Positions 49,708-57,573 of a stretch of 64,000 nucleotides of DNA are shown here, in pieces. Below the pieces are notes generated by a model, which saw only the letters and a list, made by a program, of their open reading frames with translations, did not search any database and was not told the origin of the DNA. The stretch spans positions 2,170,001-2,234,000 of the forward strand of contig NZ_FMIC01000002.1 in the NCBI RefSeq assembly GCF_900091625.1, in the 5' to 3' direction. The position numbers and the translations under genes were made by a program. How positions within the stretch are numbered: the first letter of the stretch is position 1; every line of letters begins with the position of its first letter. This DNA is from Micromonospora peucetia (GTDB lineage: Bacteria; Actinomycetota; Actinomycetes; Mycobacteriales; Micromonosporaceae).

Positions 49708-50577
49708 TCAGCGGCGGCCGTTTGTCCTGGTGGTGCCCTTGGTGAGTGCCTCGGTCAGGTCGACCGCCGGGCGGCCCGAGGTGTCCTTGGCGCCCTCGGC
49801 CATCGACGGGACCTTGTCCGTCGCGTGCACCGTCGGCTGCTTGCCGGGGGTGGAGGCGCTGCCGCCACCGGCCACCGTCGAACTGCCGGCACCCGTCGGG
49901 CCGCCGGCCACCGCCGAACTGCGGGCACCGGTCGAGCTGCCGGCCACCGCCGAACTGCCGGCCGCACCCGAACTGCCGGCACCCGTCGGGCCGCCGGCCA
50001 CCGCCGAACCGCTCGGCATCGTCGAGGCGTCGGTCACCGGGGTACGGATCTCGATGCTGTCGACCTCGTCACGCATCGGCTCCAGCTTGCCGCGGGTCGG
50101 GTCGTACTCGGTCCACTCCTGCTGTTCCCGACGACGCCGCATCGCCATCGCGGCGACCCCGGCCACCGCGCCGGCCGCGAGCAGGCCCGTCATCATGGAC
50201 CCGCCCCGGCGGGAGTTCTTCTTCCGGGAAGCCTTCATGTTCTTCGCCTTGACCTTCCTGGTGGCCGCGGCCTGCTTGGCTGCGACGGCCTTCCTGCCGG
50301 TGACCGCCTTGCCCGCCGCCTCGGCCTGCGCCTTGCGGACGGCCAGGGCCAGCGGCGCGAGTGCGGCGACCGTGGACGCGAGACCGCTGGACGCGCGGTC
50401 GCGTACCAGGACGGCGGTCGGCGCGACCGCGCCCCGGGCCGCCTGGACCCGCGGACCCACGGTGGCGCCGGCACCCTTCGCGGCGTACGTCGCAGCCTGC
50501 CTCAGGTGACCGAGGCCCTGGTTCAGCTCCACCTTGGCCAGCTGCCCCTGGGTCTTTCGCCGCCCGATTCCAAACAC
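49708..50577 (-). CDS. DUF5324-like protein with one membrane helix
   Basis: A 289-residue protein. The N-terminal half (about 1-120) is Ala/Lys/Arg-rich and helical, followed by a membrane helix (about 127-146, SMMTGLLAAGAVAGVAAMAM) flanked by basic residues. The C-terminal half is low-complexity Ser/Ala/Gly/Thr with repeated VAGGPTGAGSS units. GTG 50577 follows a strong CAGGAGGT site. The position beside a divergent cyclophilin gene matches that of DUF5324 genes in streptomycetes, and the composition fits, but the sequence is too simple to be sure. The function is unknown. The basic domain might bind DNA or the cell wall. Confidence 0.6.
   Translation of the reverse strand: MFGIGRRKTQGQLAKVELNQGLGHLRQAATYAAKGAGATVGPRVQAARGAVAPTAVLVRDRASSGLASTVAALAPLALAVRKAQAEAAGKAVTGRKAVAAKQAAATRKVKAKNMKASRKKNSRRGGSMMTGLLAAGAVAGVAAMAMRRRREQQEWTEYDPTRGKLEPMRDEVDSIEIRTPVTDASTMPSGSAVAGGPTGAGSSGAAGSSAVAGSSTGARSSAVAGGPTGAGSSTVAGGGSASTPGKQPTVHATDKVPSMAEGAKDTSGRPAVDLTEALTKGTTRTNGRR
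49880..50008. repeat. minisatellite within the DUF5324-like gene
   Basis: A 39-base sequence occurs identically at 49880-49918 and 49970-50008, 90 bases apart, with degenerate copies between. It encodes the repeated VAGGPTGAGSS motifs. The reading frame is preserved across copies. Confidence 0.8.
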
Positions 50578-50694
50578 GGTCCCACCTCCTGGGAGTTGTT
50601 CCTTCGTCATCCTCCACCTTCGGATGCCTCCGCACTGCCAGATCGGGCACATGGGAGGATCCGCATGGAACTGACCAACGAGTGAGGAGTACCC

Positions 50695-51225
50695 GTGGCC
50701 GAGGCTGTCTACGCCACCCTGCACACCAACGCCGGCCCGATCCGGCTGGAACTCTTCGGCAACCACGCCCCGAAGACCGTGAAGAACTTCGTCGACCTGG
50801 CCGAGGGCAACCGCGAATACACCGACCCGCGTACGAACCAGCCGGGCAACGGTCCGTACTACGACGGCACCATCTCGCACCGGGTGATCAGCGGCTTCAT
50901 GGTCCAGATGGGCGACCCGACCGGCACCGGTCGTGGTGGCCCGGGCTACAAGTTCGGTGACGAGTTCCACCCGGAGCTGCGTTTCGACCAGCCGTACCTG
51001 CTGGCGATGGCGAACGCCGGGCCGGGCACCAACGGTTCGCAGTTCTTCATCACGGTCTCGCCGACGCCGCACCTGAACAACCGGCACACCATCTTCGGGA
51101 AGGTAGCCGACGAGCAGTCCGCGAAGATCGTCGACGCGATCGCCAACACCCCGACCGGCCCGAACGACCGTCCGTTGCAGGACGTCGTCATCGAGCGGGT
51201 CGAGATCGAGCGGTCCGCTGCCTGA
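50695..51225 (+). CDS. peptidyl-prolyl cis-trans isomerase (cyclophilin)
   Basis: A 176-residue cyclophilin that catalyses proline isomerisation in protein folding. Conserved elements: [50 protein letters not shown] (catalytic arginine), [31 protein letters not shown]. There is no signal peptide, so it acts in the cytoplasm. The GTG start follows GAGGAG. It lies divergent from the DUF5324-like gene and is followed, after about 90 bases, by the rhomboid gene, an order conserved among actinobacteria. Confidence 0.95.
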   Translation: MAEAVYATLHTNAGPIRLELFGNHAPKTVKNFVDLAEGNREYTDPRTNQPGNGPYYDGTISHRVISGFMVQMGDPTGTGRGGPGYKFGDEFHPELRFDQPYLLAMANAGPGTNGSQFFITVSPTPHLNNRHTIFGKVADEQSAKIVDAIANTPTGPNDRPLQDVVIERVEIERSAA

Positions 51226-51316
51226 GTGCTCCGCGAGGTACCTTTGCCGACATGACTGAGCGCTCCGAGGGTCGGGACCGGTTGGTGGGCCGCGTGGCCG
51301 GTGACGGCGGGCGGGT

Positions 51317-52234
51317 GTGGTGAGCGAGTCCCCACCCACCGCCCCGGTCTGCTTCCGGCATCCCGGCCGGGAGACGTACGTCCGATGCACCCGCTGCGAC
51401 CGGCCGATCTGTCCGGACTGCATGCGGGAGGCCTCGGTCGGGTTCCAGTGCCCGGAATGCGTGGCGGAGGGACGTCGTAGCGTACGGCCGGCGCGCACCG
51501 CCTTCGGTGGCGGTGCCGCCGGCCGGCAGGGCTACGTCACCAAGGCGCTGCTCGCGCTCAACGTGCTGATGATGCTGCTCTCCATCGCCTCCGACCGGGG
51601 CGGGGACGCGGCGGTCGGCGGCTCCGGCTTCGGCGGTCTGATGGGCGGCAGCACCCCGCTGACCGACTGGGGTTCGGTGCTCGGCGGCGCGATCTTCCCG
51701 GACGGCACGGTCGGCGGCATCGCCGAGGGCGAGTGGTACCGCCTGGTCACCGCGATGTTCCTGCACTATGGCGTGGTCCACCTGCTGCTGAACATGTGGG
51801 CGCTGTGGGTGCTCGGCCGGTCGCTGGAGGCCAGCCTCGGGCCGCTGCGGTTCGGGGCGCTCTACCTGGTCGCCGGGCTGGGCGGGAACGTCGCCGCCTA
51901 CCTGTTCAGCGCGCAGAACCAGCTCACCGCCGGCGCCTCCACGTCGATCTTCGGCCTGTTCGCCGCGCTCCTGATCATCGAACGCAAGATGGGGCGGGAC
52001 ATCTCCCAGGTGCTCCCCGTCCTGGTGATCAACCTGGTCTTCACGTTCACCGTGCCGGGTATCTCGATTCCCGGTCACCTGGGCGGCCTGGTGGTCGGCG
52101 GGCTGCTGGCGCTCGTGTTCGCGTACGCCCCGCGGTCGCGGCGGACGCTGGTGCAGTTCGCGGGCGGGGCGTTGATCGTGATGGCGCTGCTCGGCCTGGC
52201 CCTGGTCCGCACCGCGGCCATCGTCGGCGGCTGA
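51317..52234 (+). CDS. rhomboid family intramembrane serine protease with B-box-like zinc finger
   Basis: A 305-residue rhomboid protease. A cytoplasmic zinc-binding region (about 10-50) has a Cys-x-x-His and three Cys-x2-Cys-like pairs (CFRHPGR, CTRCDRPICPDC, FQCPECV). Seven membrane helices follow. The catalytic residues are Ser208 in GASTSIFG and His254 in GHLGGL. The residue after the serine is Thr where many rhomboids have Gly, as seen in some actinobacterial members. It cleaves membrane proteins within the bilayer; the substrate is unknown. GTG 51317 or GTG 51320 can be the start. Confidence 0.93.
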   Translation: MVSESPPTAPVCFRHPGRETYVRCTRCDRPICPDCMREASVGFQCPECVAEGRRSVRPARTAFGGGAAGRQGYVTKALLALNVLMMLLSIASDRGGDAAVGGSGFGGLMGGSTPLTDWGSVLGGAIFPDGTVGGIAEGEWYRLVTAMFLHYGVVHLLLNMWALWVLGRSLEASLGPLRFGALYLVAGLGGNVAAYLFSAQNQLTAGASTSIFGLFAALLIIERKMGRDISQVLPVLVINLVFTFTVPGISIPGHLGGLVVGGLLALVFAYAPRSRRTLVQFAGGALIVMALLGLALVRTAAIVGG

Positions 52235-52295
52235 CCGCCGGCCCGTCCCGGCCGGCCCGGCCGGGGTCTGCTCCGGCGCGGGCGTGCGGTCCGGC

Positions 52296-52724
52296 TCAGT
52301 GTGGACGGGCCTCGTGCAGGGCCTCGGCCACCTCGGCGGGATCCGCGCCGAGGTCGTGGCGGCCGAAGAGGTGCAGCGACTCGCCCGCGTCGATCTCCAG
52401 CATCTCGCCGGTCAGGCCCCGCCGCGTGTGGCGGTCCACGGTCACCTTCTCCACGGCCGACCAGGGCAGCCGCCGGTGCCCGGCGAAACCCTGGATGACG
52501 GTGATCCCGTCCGGGTCGACCGCCATCCGCACCGGCGCGACCAGGTCGCGGGTCGCCCAGCCGGCGAGCGCGGCGGCCATGAGCACGGCCAGCGCCAACC
52601 GGACCAGGTCACCCCCGTCGAGGAGCAGGGCCAGCGCGAGCAGCGCGACCGAGCCGGTCAGCTTGAGCGCCGGCAGGGCGGGCGGCACCCGCCACTGCCG
52701 GGCCGGGGCCGGGTGTGGACGCAT
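52296..52724 (-). CDS. PH domain-containing membrane protein
   Basis: A 142-residue protein with two closely spaced membrane helices (about 20-60), followed by a pleckstrin-homology-like domain (about 64-135: MAVDPDGITVIQGFAGHRRLPWSAVEKVTVDRHTRRG, LHLFGRHDLGADPAEVAEAL). These bacterial PH proteins are common near the cyclophilin/rhomboid genes of actinobacteria, but their ligand is unknown. It is convergent with the rhomboid gene (61-base gap) and divergent from the thiolase gene. ATG 52724 is the start. Confidence 0.85.
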   Translation of the reverse strand: MRPHPAPARQWRVPPALPALKLTGSVALLALALLLDGGDLVRLALAVLMAAALAGWATRDLVAPVRMAVDPDGITVIQGFAGHRRLPWSAVEKVTVDRHTRRGLTGEMLEIDAGESLHLFGRHDLGADPAEVAEALHEARPH

Positions 52725-52812
52725 CCGTTCAGCATGCCAGGGCGCCGGGGGAGGACGCCCGACCCGCTGACGACGTAGGATCGGGGCCAGCCCAAGTTAC
52801 CGGGGAGTAGTC

Positions 52813-53985
52813 ATGAGTGACGCAGTCATCGTCGGCGCGGTACGCACCCCGGTTGGGCGGCGCAAGGGCAGCCTGACCACCGTGCACCCGGTCGACCTCT
52901 CGGCGCACGTGCTGCGCGCCCTCGCCGAGCGCACCGGCATCGACCCGGCGCAGGTCGACGACGTGGTCTGGGGCTGCGTCTCCCAGGTCGGTGACCAGTC
53001 GTGGAACGTCGCCCGCAACGGCGTGCTCGCCGCCGGCTGGCCCGAGTCGGTGCCCGGCACCACGCTCGACCGGCAGTGCGGCTCCAGCCAGCAGGCCCTG
53101 CACTTCGCCGCCGCCACCGTCCTCTCCGGCCAGGCCGATCTGGTCGTGGCCGGCGGCGTCGAGTCGATGACCCGGGTCGCGATGGGCTCCAGCGTGGCCG
53201 GCGGATCACCCTTCAGTGACCAGCTGCGCGACCGCTACCGGGGCGTCGAGGGCTTCGCCGACGACGCGCCGCTGCCGTTCAACCAGGGCGTCGGGGCGGA
53301 GCTGATCGCCGAGCGCTGGCGCTTCTCCCGCGCACAGCTCGACGAGTTCGCCCTCGCCAGCCACGATAAGGCCGCCGCCGCGCAGGACGCCGGCGCCTTC
53401 GAAGCCGAGATCGCCCCGGTCGCCCTGGCCGACGGCGGCAAGTTCACTGCCGACGAGGGCATCCGGCGGGACACCTCGCTGGCGAAGCTCGGTGAGCTGG
53501 CCACCCCGTTCCGCCCCGACGGAGTGGTCACCGCCGGCTCCGCGTCGCAGATCTCCGACGGCGCGGCGGCGCTCGCCGTGACCACCAGCGAGTGGGCCAG
53601 CCGGCACGGCCTGCGCCCGCTGGCCCGGGTGCACACCGCAGTCGTCGCCGCCGACGACCCCGTCACCATGCTCACCGCGCCCATCCCGGCCACCGCGAAG
53701 GCGCTGCGCCGCGCGGGGCTGGGCATCGAGGAGATTGGGGTGTACGAGGTGAACGAGGCGTTCGCGCCGGTGCCGCTGGCCTGGCTGGCGGAGACCGAGG
53801 CGGACCCGGCGCGGCTCAACCCGCGCGGTGGCGCGATCGCCCTCGGCCACCCGCTCGGCGGCTCCGGCGCCCGGATCATGACCACCATGCTTGCCCACAT
53901 GCGGGACAACGACATCCGATACGGCCTCCAGACGATGTGCGAGGGCGGCGGCATGGCCAACGCCACCATTGTCGAGCTGCTGTAG
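52813..53985 (+). CDS. acetyl-CoA acetyltransferase (thiolase)
   Basis: A 390-residue thiolase. Nucleophile Cys89 (DRQCGSSQQ), His346 (GHPLGGSGAR) and Cys376 (MCEGGGMANA) are all present, along with VAGGVESMTRV and NEAFAPVPLAW. It condenses or cleaves acyl-CoA; whether the role is biosynthetic (acetoacetyl-CoA formation) or degradative cannot be decided from motifs. The NQGVGAELIAERWRFSR segment is typical of steroid/fatty-acid type thiolases in actinobacteria. It starts with ATG 52813 and is followed by the phosphotransferase-like gene after 54 bases on the same strand. Confidence 0.95.
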   Translation: MSDAVIVGAVRTPVGRRKGSLTTVHPVDLSAHVLRALAERTGIDPAQVDDVVWGCVSQVGDQSWNVARNGVLAAGWPESVPGTTLDRQCGSSQQALHFAAATVLSGQADLVVAGGVESMTRVAMGSSVAGGSPFSDQLRDRYRGVEGFADDAPLPFNQGVGAELIAERWRFSRAQLDEFALASHDKAAAAQDAGAFEAEIAPVALADGGKFTADEGIRRDTSLAKLGELATPFRPDGVVTAGSASQISDGAAALAVTTSEWASRHGLRPLARVHTAVVAADDPVTMLTAPIPATAKALRRAGLGIEEIGVYEVNEAFAPVPLAWLAETEADPARLNPRGGAIALGHPLGGSGARIMTTMLAHMRDNDIRYGLQTMCEGGGMANATIVELL

Positions 53986-54039
53986 CAGGCGGAGGAAAAT
54001 CTCTGGCCCGGTGGCGGGGTGGCGGCTAGGTTCCCGAGC

Positions 54040-55056
54040 GTGACTGACGCCGCCACGCCGCGCACCGACTGGGCCGACCCGCACTGGTCCGACCCGCACT
54101 GGTCCGACGCGGCCCTGGACTGGATCGGCGACCGGCTCGGTCAGCACGGCCGGCGGGTCGTCGGCCCGGTCGAACCCCGGGTCCGGCCCTGGTCGCTGGT
54201 GTGGCGGGTGCCCACCGACACCGGGGACGTCTGGTTCAAGGCGACCAATCCCGGCACCCGGCACGAGGCCGCACTGCTGGCCGCGCTGGCCCGGCTCGCC
54301 CCCGGCCGGGTGCTCGACCCGCTCGCCGTGGACGCCGACCGCGGCTGGTCCCTGCTGCCCGACGGCAGCCGGACGCTGCGCGAGGTGCTGGGCGGTGACC
54401 GGAGCCAGCTGACCCGCTGGGAGCGGGTCCTGCCGGAGTACGCCGACCTCCAGCGCGCGGTCGCGCCCGCAGCCGGCGAACTGCTCGCCCTCGGCGTGCC
54501 CGACCACCGGCCGGAGTTGCTGCCGGAGCTGTTCGAGGCGCTGCTGGACGACGAGGAGTCGCTGCTGTTCGGGGCGGAGGACGGGCTCACCGTCGAGGCG
54601 TACGAGCGGCTGCGCGCCCACCGGGCCGGGTTCGCCGAGGACTGCCGGCGGTTGGCCGGCTCGGGCGTCGCGCCGACCATCCAGCACGACGACCTGCACG
54701 ACGGCAACGTCTTCGCGGCCGACGACCAGTACCGCTTCTTCGACTGGGGTGACGCCTCGGTGGCACATCCGTTCGGCACCCTGCTGGTGACGCTGAACTC
54801 GGTCGCGGACGCGTTCGGGCTGCCCGACGGCGACCCGGCGCTGGCTCGGCTGCGCGACGCCTACCTGGAGCCGTGGTCGGACGGGCACGACCTGGGAACG
54901 CTGCGCGAGGCGGCCCGCCTGGCGGTCCGCGTCACCCGGGTCAGCCGGGCACTCTCCTGGCGCCGAGCCCTCCAGACCCCGGACCCGACCCGGGCGGAGT
55001 ACGCGTCCGCGGTGCCCGGCTGGTTGCAGGAACTGTTCGCACCGGATCCGGTCTGA
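54040..55056 (+). CDS. aminoglycoside phosphotransferase-fold kinase
   Basis: A 338-residue protein-kinase-like fold of the APH type. The invariant lysine is in WFKATN (Lys67), the catalytic loop is HDDLHDGNV (His216-Asp218, Asn223) and the DFG-equivalent is FFDWGDAS (Asp235, Asp238). Residues 11-23 contain an Asp-Pro-His-Trp-Ser duplication encoded by a 15-base tandem repeat. This group phosphorylates small molecules such as antibiotics, choline or sugar alcohols; the specific substrate is unknown. GTG 54040 starts the family-like sequence. Confidence 0.9.
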   Translation: MTDAATPRTDWADPHWSDPHWSDAALDWIGDRLGQHGRRVVGPVEPRVRPWSLVWRVPTDTGDVWFKATNPGTRHEAALLAALARLAPGRVLDPLAVDADRGWSLLPDGSRTLREVLGGDRSQLTRWERVLPEYADLQRAVAPAAGELLALGVPDHRPELLPELFEALLDDEESLLFGAEDGLTVEAYERLRAHRAGFAEDCRRLAGSGVAPTIQHDDLHDGNVFAADDQYRFFDWGDASVAHPFGTLLVTLNSVADAFGLPDGDPALARLRDAYLEPWSDGHDLGTLREAARLAVRVTRVSRALSWRRALQTPDPTRAEYASAVPGWLQELFAPDPV

Positions 55057-55168
55057 TCCGGCCCAGGCCGGCGGCGAAGTCGGACAGGCGGTGCGACGCG
55101 CCCGCGTGGAAGTTCCAGAATTCCGGCGTGACCCATGTCACCCCAGGTCGCGACTCGTTGGGCAGAGC

Positions 55169-55681
55169 ATGGACGTCTTCTCCCGAACGTTCCTCCCGGC
55201 CGCCTCCGAGGCCGGGCTGGCGGTGCAGACCGTCACCCGGCACATGCCGGTGTTCCGCCGCTGCGTCGGTTCCGGCGACGCCACCGTCCTCGTCACCCGG
55301 TGCGCCCGGCCGGAGCGCCCGATGGCCGGTGAGTATCTCCTCCTGCTGACCCACCGACGGCTGGTCGTCACCCAGCAGACCCGCGTGCTGCACCGGCTGC
55401 GCCTGCACCTCAACACGGAGTTGCGGGAGCTCAGCAACGTCACCTGGAGCCCCGACCCGCGCCTGCACTCGGTCGAGCTGGCCGCCACCGCGATCGACGG
55501 GATCCGTGAGCGGTTCCTCGTCCGGACCCGCCACCCGAAGCAGGTGTGGCAGCTCGACGCGCTGCTGAACCACGCCTTCCGGACCCGGCTGCGGACACCC
55601 CGGGAGCGGATCGTCGCCACCATCGGCGAGGCGCCGGCGGTGGCGCGACCCGACATCTTCCGTACCGCCGTGGTGCGTTGA
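55169..55681 (+). CDS. hypothetical protein, possible PH-like fold
   Basis: A 170-residue soluble protein. A beta-rich middle (GEYLLLLTHRRLVVTQQTRVLHRLRLHLNTELRELSNVTWSPDPRLHSVELAATAIDGIRERFLVR) resembles the bacterial PH-like domain that often carries the phrase TxRRLVV. A helical C-terminus (WQLDALLNHAFRTRLRTPRERIV) follows. ATG 55169 is used; the frame opens earlier without homology-like sequence. The function is unknown. It is convergent with the SGNH hydrolase gene, the two being separated by a strong hairpin. Confidence 0.6.
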   Translation: MDVFSRTFLPAASEAGLAVQTVTRHMPVFRRCVGSGDATVLVTRCARPERPMAGEYLLLLTHRRLVVTQQTRVLHRLRLHLNTELRELSNVTWSPDPRLHSVELAATAIDGIRERFLVRTRHPKQVWQLDALLNHAFRTRLRTPRERIVATIGEAPAVARPDIFRTAVVR

Positions 55682-55741
55682 CCGCTGTCCTGCCGACCCG
55701 AACCCGAACATCCGCCGCACCGCAGCTGCGCCGTCGCGGCG

Positions 55742-55781
55742 GCGCGAGCGGTACCGCCCGGGAGGGCGGCACCGCTCGCGC
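55742..55781. terminator. bidirectional hairpin between convergent genes
   Basis: Left arm GCGCGAGCGGTACCGCCC (55742-55759) and right arm GGGCGGCACCGCTCGCGC (55764-55781) match at 17 of 18 positions with a 4-base loop. It lies between the convergent genes ending at 55681 and 55795. This is the strongest terminator in the window. Confidence 0.85.
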
Positions 55782-55794
55782 GGGAGGAGCGATC

Positions 55795-57393
55795 TCAGTA
55801 GACGCGGGAGCCGATGAAGTCGTCGTGCCCGTAGCCCACCGGGTTGGCGAAGTTGCGGGACTCGAAGGACCACTGCTGGCGGGTGCTGGTGGCGCAGGTC
55901 GCCAGGCGCAGCCGGGGGGTGCCCGACCCCGGGTTGTCGAACGCCAGGCAGAGGTTGCTGTTGCCGGCCGCCTTGATCTGGTTGCCGGCGAGGACGAACT
56001 TCTGGTTGGTGCCGCCGTGGCAGTTGTAGATGTTCACCGCCGTGCCGGCGCTCAGCGACCCGCCCGAGACGTCCAGGCAGCGGTCGTGGGAGAGCTCCGA
56101 GTGCAGCGACTGGCGGGTCGGGTCGTACCAGAAGCCCTGGTTGCGGCCACCGTGGCAGCCGTACGACTGCTGGGCCGTGTTGTTGCGTGAGTCGTAGCCC
56201 TTGCCGTCGACGCAGGTGCCGGTCGCGGCATTGCGCAGCTGCTTGAACTCGAACAGCCCGTTGTAGAGCATGCCGTTGCCGGTGCTGGCCGGGTCCACGC
56301 AGGTCGCCCGCTGCTGCCCGGAGTTCCAGAACTGGGTGACGCACTGGGCGAACATGCCGTGCCCCTGCTTGTTCGGGTGGAACGACTGCCGGGCCGCGTT
56401 CTCGTCCCAGATGCCGATCTCGATGTGCAGCCCGCGCACGGCGGTGCTGTCCGTGCACACCTCGCGACCGTGGAAGAGCCGGCTGGCGTCCAGGTAGCGG
56501 GTGCCCGTGTTGGCCGCCGCCGCCCGCAGCGCCGATTCGAACATCGGCACCGCCTTGTTCCGGGCGAACGCGGCGTCAGCCAGGTAGAGCAGGCAGCCGC
56601 CGGAGTACCAGCCGGGGAAGTTCGGGTTGTCCTCCACGTCCGGGCTGCCCGGGCTCGGGTACGACATCAGCACCAGCTCGTAGTCCGACCGCAGGTAGCC
56701 GGCGCCGGTCATGGTCTGCCGGATGTCGCCGAGCGTGTCCTCGACCGCCTGCCGGCTGCCGTCGGTGCGGACGGTCCACTGGTCGGTGTAGGTGGGGTAG
56801 CAGGCACCCTGGAGGAAGACCCGGCGGACGGCGCAGTCGGTGGCGACCGGGCCGAACTGGATCGTGCCGTCGCCGTTGGCGCCGACCACCACCCAGATCA
56901 GCTTGATGTGCGTGTTACGCGCCTTGATGGCCAGGTGGTCGCCCTGGTTCAGCTCGTTGTGCTGCGTCGGCCCGCCCCGGATCAGGTTCCACGGCGTCGC
57001 CCCGGAGCAGGCGATGTTGTATTTCTCGTCGGCGGTGATGCCGGTGCGGAACACCGCCTGGTCGTACGAGCGGTCGCACCAGTTGCCGGGCTGGTGGGTG
57101 CCGGGGATGTAGTTGCCCACCCCCTCGCCGGAGATCTCGCTGTCGCCCATGGTGATCAGCGCGGTGCGACGTTGCTCGATGGGACGGATGGTGGGCGCGC
57201 CGTAGAGCGCGGTGGCCTCGGTGGCGCGGATCGCCTCCAGGTTGGCGGCGAGCGGCTGGATGGCCGGACGGGCGGCCGCGGTGGCGGGGGAGGCTGTTGC
57301 GGCGAACATCGGCAGGACGAGAGCGGCGGCGGCGACGACGGTGAGCGCCCGTCGTCGGGTCGCGCGCTCGCGCCTGGCAGGAAAACCAAGCAT
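55795..57393 (-). CDS. secreted SGNH/GDSL hydrolase with ricin-type lectin domain
   Basis: A 532-residue exported protein. A twin-Arg-containing signal region (RRERATRRRALTVVAAAALVLPMFAATASPATA, about 7-40) is followed by an SGNH hydrolase domain (about 75-355) with Ser85 (GDSEISGEG), Gly131 (CSGAT), Asn173 (VVGANG) and His339 (SFHPNKQGH). A ricin-type beta-trefoil domain (about 380-530) carries QxW-like repeats (QGFWY, QKFV, QQWSF). It is probably an extracellular esterase or lipase tethered to polysaccharide by the lectin. An AAGGAG site lies 8 bases before ATG 57393. The Asp of the catalytic triad precedes His339 in the usual DxxH spacing region but is not unambiguous. Confidence 0.9.
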   Translation of the reverse strand: MLGFPARRERATRRRALTVVAAAALVLPMFAATASPATAAARPAIQPLAANLEAIRATEATALYGAPTIRPIEQRRTALITMGDSEISGEGVGNYIPGTHQPGNWCDRSYDQAVFRTGITADEKYNIACSGATPWNLIRGGPTQHNELNQGDHLAIKARNTHIKLIWVVVGANGDGTIQFGPVATDCAVRRVFLQGACYPTYTDQWTVRTDGSRQAVEDTLGDIRQTMTGAGYLRSDYELVLMSYPSPGSPDVEDNPNFPGWYSGGCLLYLADAAFARNKAVPMFESALRAAAANTGTRYLDASRLFHGREVCTDSTAVRGLHIEIGIWDENAARQSFHPNKQGHGMFAQCVTQFWNSGQQRATCVDPASTGNGMLYNGLFEFKQLRNAATGTCVDGKGYDSRNNTAQQSYGCHGGRNQGFWYDPTRQSLHSELSHDRCLDVSGGSLSAGTAVNIYNCHGGTNQKFVLAGNQIKAAGNSNLCLAFDNPGSGTPRLRLATCATSTRQQWSFESRNFANPVGYGHDDFIGSRVY

Positions 57394-57573
57394 CGACGGA
57401 CTCCTTTCGGCTCGATCGCGGGACGTCGATCGAGTTACCAGAAGGTAGCGTCGGCTTCGAGATATGTGAATGCGTCTCGGAATCGTTGCGCACAGAGTGT
57501 AGAACCGGGCGAACCGGTCGAATCGCGCGACATGCGGGGTCAGCGAGAGGGACCGGCCGGGCTCCCCGGCGGG